Source: Arenibacter arenosicollis (GTDB taxonomy: Bacteria; Bacteroidota; Bacteroidia; Flavobacteriales; Flavobacteriaceae). From it: a DNA stretch of 64,000 bases. The first letter of the stretch is position 1. Each line of letters opens with the position of its first letter. This document shows, one piece after another, positions 63,193 to 64,000 of this stretch. The notes under the pieces are model-generated. The model searched no databases, was not told where the DNA came from, and saw only the letters and a program-made list of their open reading frames with translations. Where the stretch lies: positions 124,001 through 188,000 of the forward strand of contig NZ_JACLHY010000002.1 in NCBI RefSeq assembly GCF_014397245.1. The letters run 5' to 3'. Position numbers and translations under genes: made by a program.

Positions 63193-64000
63193 CTATTTTT
63201 TGTTAAGTGGTATTCCGTTTAATATTTCCTTTATTTTATTTGTACTGTTCATTTCATTAAATATGCCTTCATAATCATCGGCAATCAACATTGCTTTAAA
63301 CTCTTTCAAATTTTGAATATATTCTCCCAAAGTTTCAACTACATTTTCCTTGTTTTGTTTAAAAATCGGGGTCCACATAGCTGGTGAACTTTTGGCCAAC
63401 CTCACAGTGCTTTCAAAACCACTTCCGGCCATGTCAAAAATATCACGTTCATTCCTCTCTTTCTCAATAACGGTCTTTCCCAACATAAAAGAGCTAATAT
63501 GTGACAAATGTGAAACATAAGCAATATGTTTATCATGTGCCTCCGGATTCATATAACGTATCCGCATACCCAATTGTTGAAAAAGCTCCAGTGCCCTTTC
63601 CTGTAATTTAAAGGCCGTTTTCTCTATTTCACATATGATATTCGTCTTCCCCATAAACAATCCTTCTATGGCCGCAGAAGGTCCGGAAAACTCGGTTCCT
63701 GCAATCGGGTGACAAGCCAAAAAATTTCTTCTTTTAGGATGATTCTCCACAACTTTACAGATCAAGGACTTCGTGGATCCCGCATCCAGCACTATGGCAT
63801 CATCATTTACAGCATCCAATATTTTGGGCAATTCCAGAACCATAACATCCACCGGAATACTCACGATTACAAAATCGGCCAAATGAAGTTGACCATAGTC
63901 CGATTTTTCATCGATCAAAGATAATGACAAGGCCTCATCCAAGTGACATTCATTGGCATCTATTCCGTAAATTTTGGAGTCCGGCCGGTTGCGCTTAATA
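63193..64000 (-). CDS. tyrA: Prephenate dehydrogenase (5' end outside the window)
   Basis: About 269 codons are visible and the frame is open to the last base; the first candidate start inside is a TTG at 63942, well within the protein, so the true start lies beyond the edge. Visible features are KIYGIDANE, FVIVSIPVDVM, VLDAGSTKSLI and ACHPIAGTEFSGP, then an all-alpha dehydrogenase half with HDKHIAYVSHLSHISSFML. It oxidises prephenate to 4-hydroxyphenylpyruvate, the next step after the mutase encoded downstream. Only the N-terminal dinucleotide loop is missing. Confidence 0.95.
   Translation of the reverse strand, partial: IKRNRPDSKIYGIDANECHLDEALSLSLIDEKSDYGQLHLADFVIVSIPVDVMVLELPKILDAVNDDAIVLDAGSTKSLICKVVENHPKRRNFLACHPIAGTEFSGPSAAIEGLFMGKTNIICEIEKTAFKLQERALELFQQLGMRIRYMNPEAHDKHIAYVSHLSHISSFMLGKTVIEKERNERDIFDMAGSGFESTVRLAKSSPAMWTPIFKQNKENVVETLGEYIQNLKEFKAMLIADDYEGIFNEMNSTNKIKEILNGIPLNKK

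Overview
The window is about 64 kb of AT-rich DNA from a member of the Bacteroidota, most likely a marine Flavobacteriaceae (Zobellia/Maribacter/Arenibacter-like). This is inferred from the gliding genes gldB and gldC, the Bacteroidota division/cell-wall gene order with an FtsL-like protein and a long FtsZ, TAnnTTTG-type -7 promoter elements, and a uronate/sulfated-polysaccharide degradation set with many lipoprotein signals. No rRNA genes, CRISPR arrays, transposases, integrases or SusC/SusD pairs were seen.

Region 1 (1-6.6 kb): the 3' part of a radical SAM protein, a small ABM-like protein, an NmrA-like NAD(P)-binding protein, a DEAD-box RNA helicase, and rpe overlapping a YpdA-like flavoprotein by one base. 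Region 2 (6.6-15.3 kb): a uronic-acid utilisation locus with a GH88 unsaturated glucuronyl hydrolase lipoprotein, a LacI regulator, a perfect 26-bp palindromic operator, kduI, kduD, a DUF4861 lipoprotein, a divergent pyruvate kinase-like protein and a GH28-like lipoprotein. Secreted enzymes would release unsaturated uronates, and KduI/KduD would carry the keto-uronate towards 2-keto-3-deoxygluconate. Region 3 (16-24.7 kb): an oligopeptidase B-type S9 peptidase, a DUF2975 membrane protein followed by the decayed remains of its usual HTH partner, a secreted propeller-like protein, a sulfatase lipoprotein and a CPA2 antiporter.

Region 4 (24.7-30.1 kb) is the accessory zone: a PAS-LuxR regulator, an outer-membrane barrel, a small interrupted reading frame, a 672-residue lipoprotein, a non-coding array of 218-bp tandem repeats (with a short dispersed copy 4 kb away), strong terminators, an intact tRNA-Arg(TCG), a truncated GIY-YIG nuclease gene, and a second 5' half of the same tRNA gene carrying a 63-bp inverted-repeat insertion. 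The tRNA/GIY-YIG arrangement looks like a minimal tRNA-targeting element and is the most unusual part of the window.

Region 5 (30.1-46.4 kb, minus strand): a complete division and cell-wall cluster, mraZ-rsmH-ftsL-ftsI-murE-mraY-murD-ftsW-murG-murC-ftsQ-ftsA-ftsZ, followed by a terminator and yqeY. Three direct repeats with a 10-bp period lie just upstream of mraZ and fit MraZ boxes. Region 6 (46.4-64 kb): an alpha/beta hydrolase and engB; a conserved unknown protein; gldB-gldC; nadE; a LuxR-type regulator whose phosphoacceptor Asp is replaced by Glu; a DnaG primase lacking all four zinc ligands; a zinc-ribbon protein; then a minus-strand housekeeping run (rsgA, dtd, MazG-like, aroA, queA, rlmN, polyprenyl synthase). 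The window ends in aromatic amino-acid genes, a DAHP synthase/chorismate mutase fusion and the 3' part of tyrA, which is cut by the window edge.
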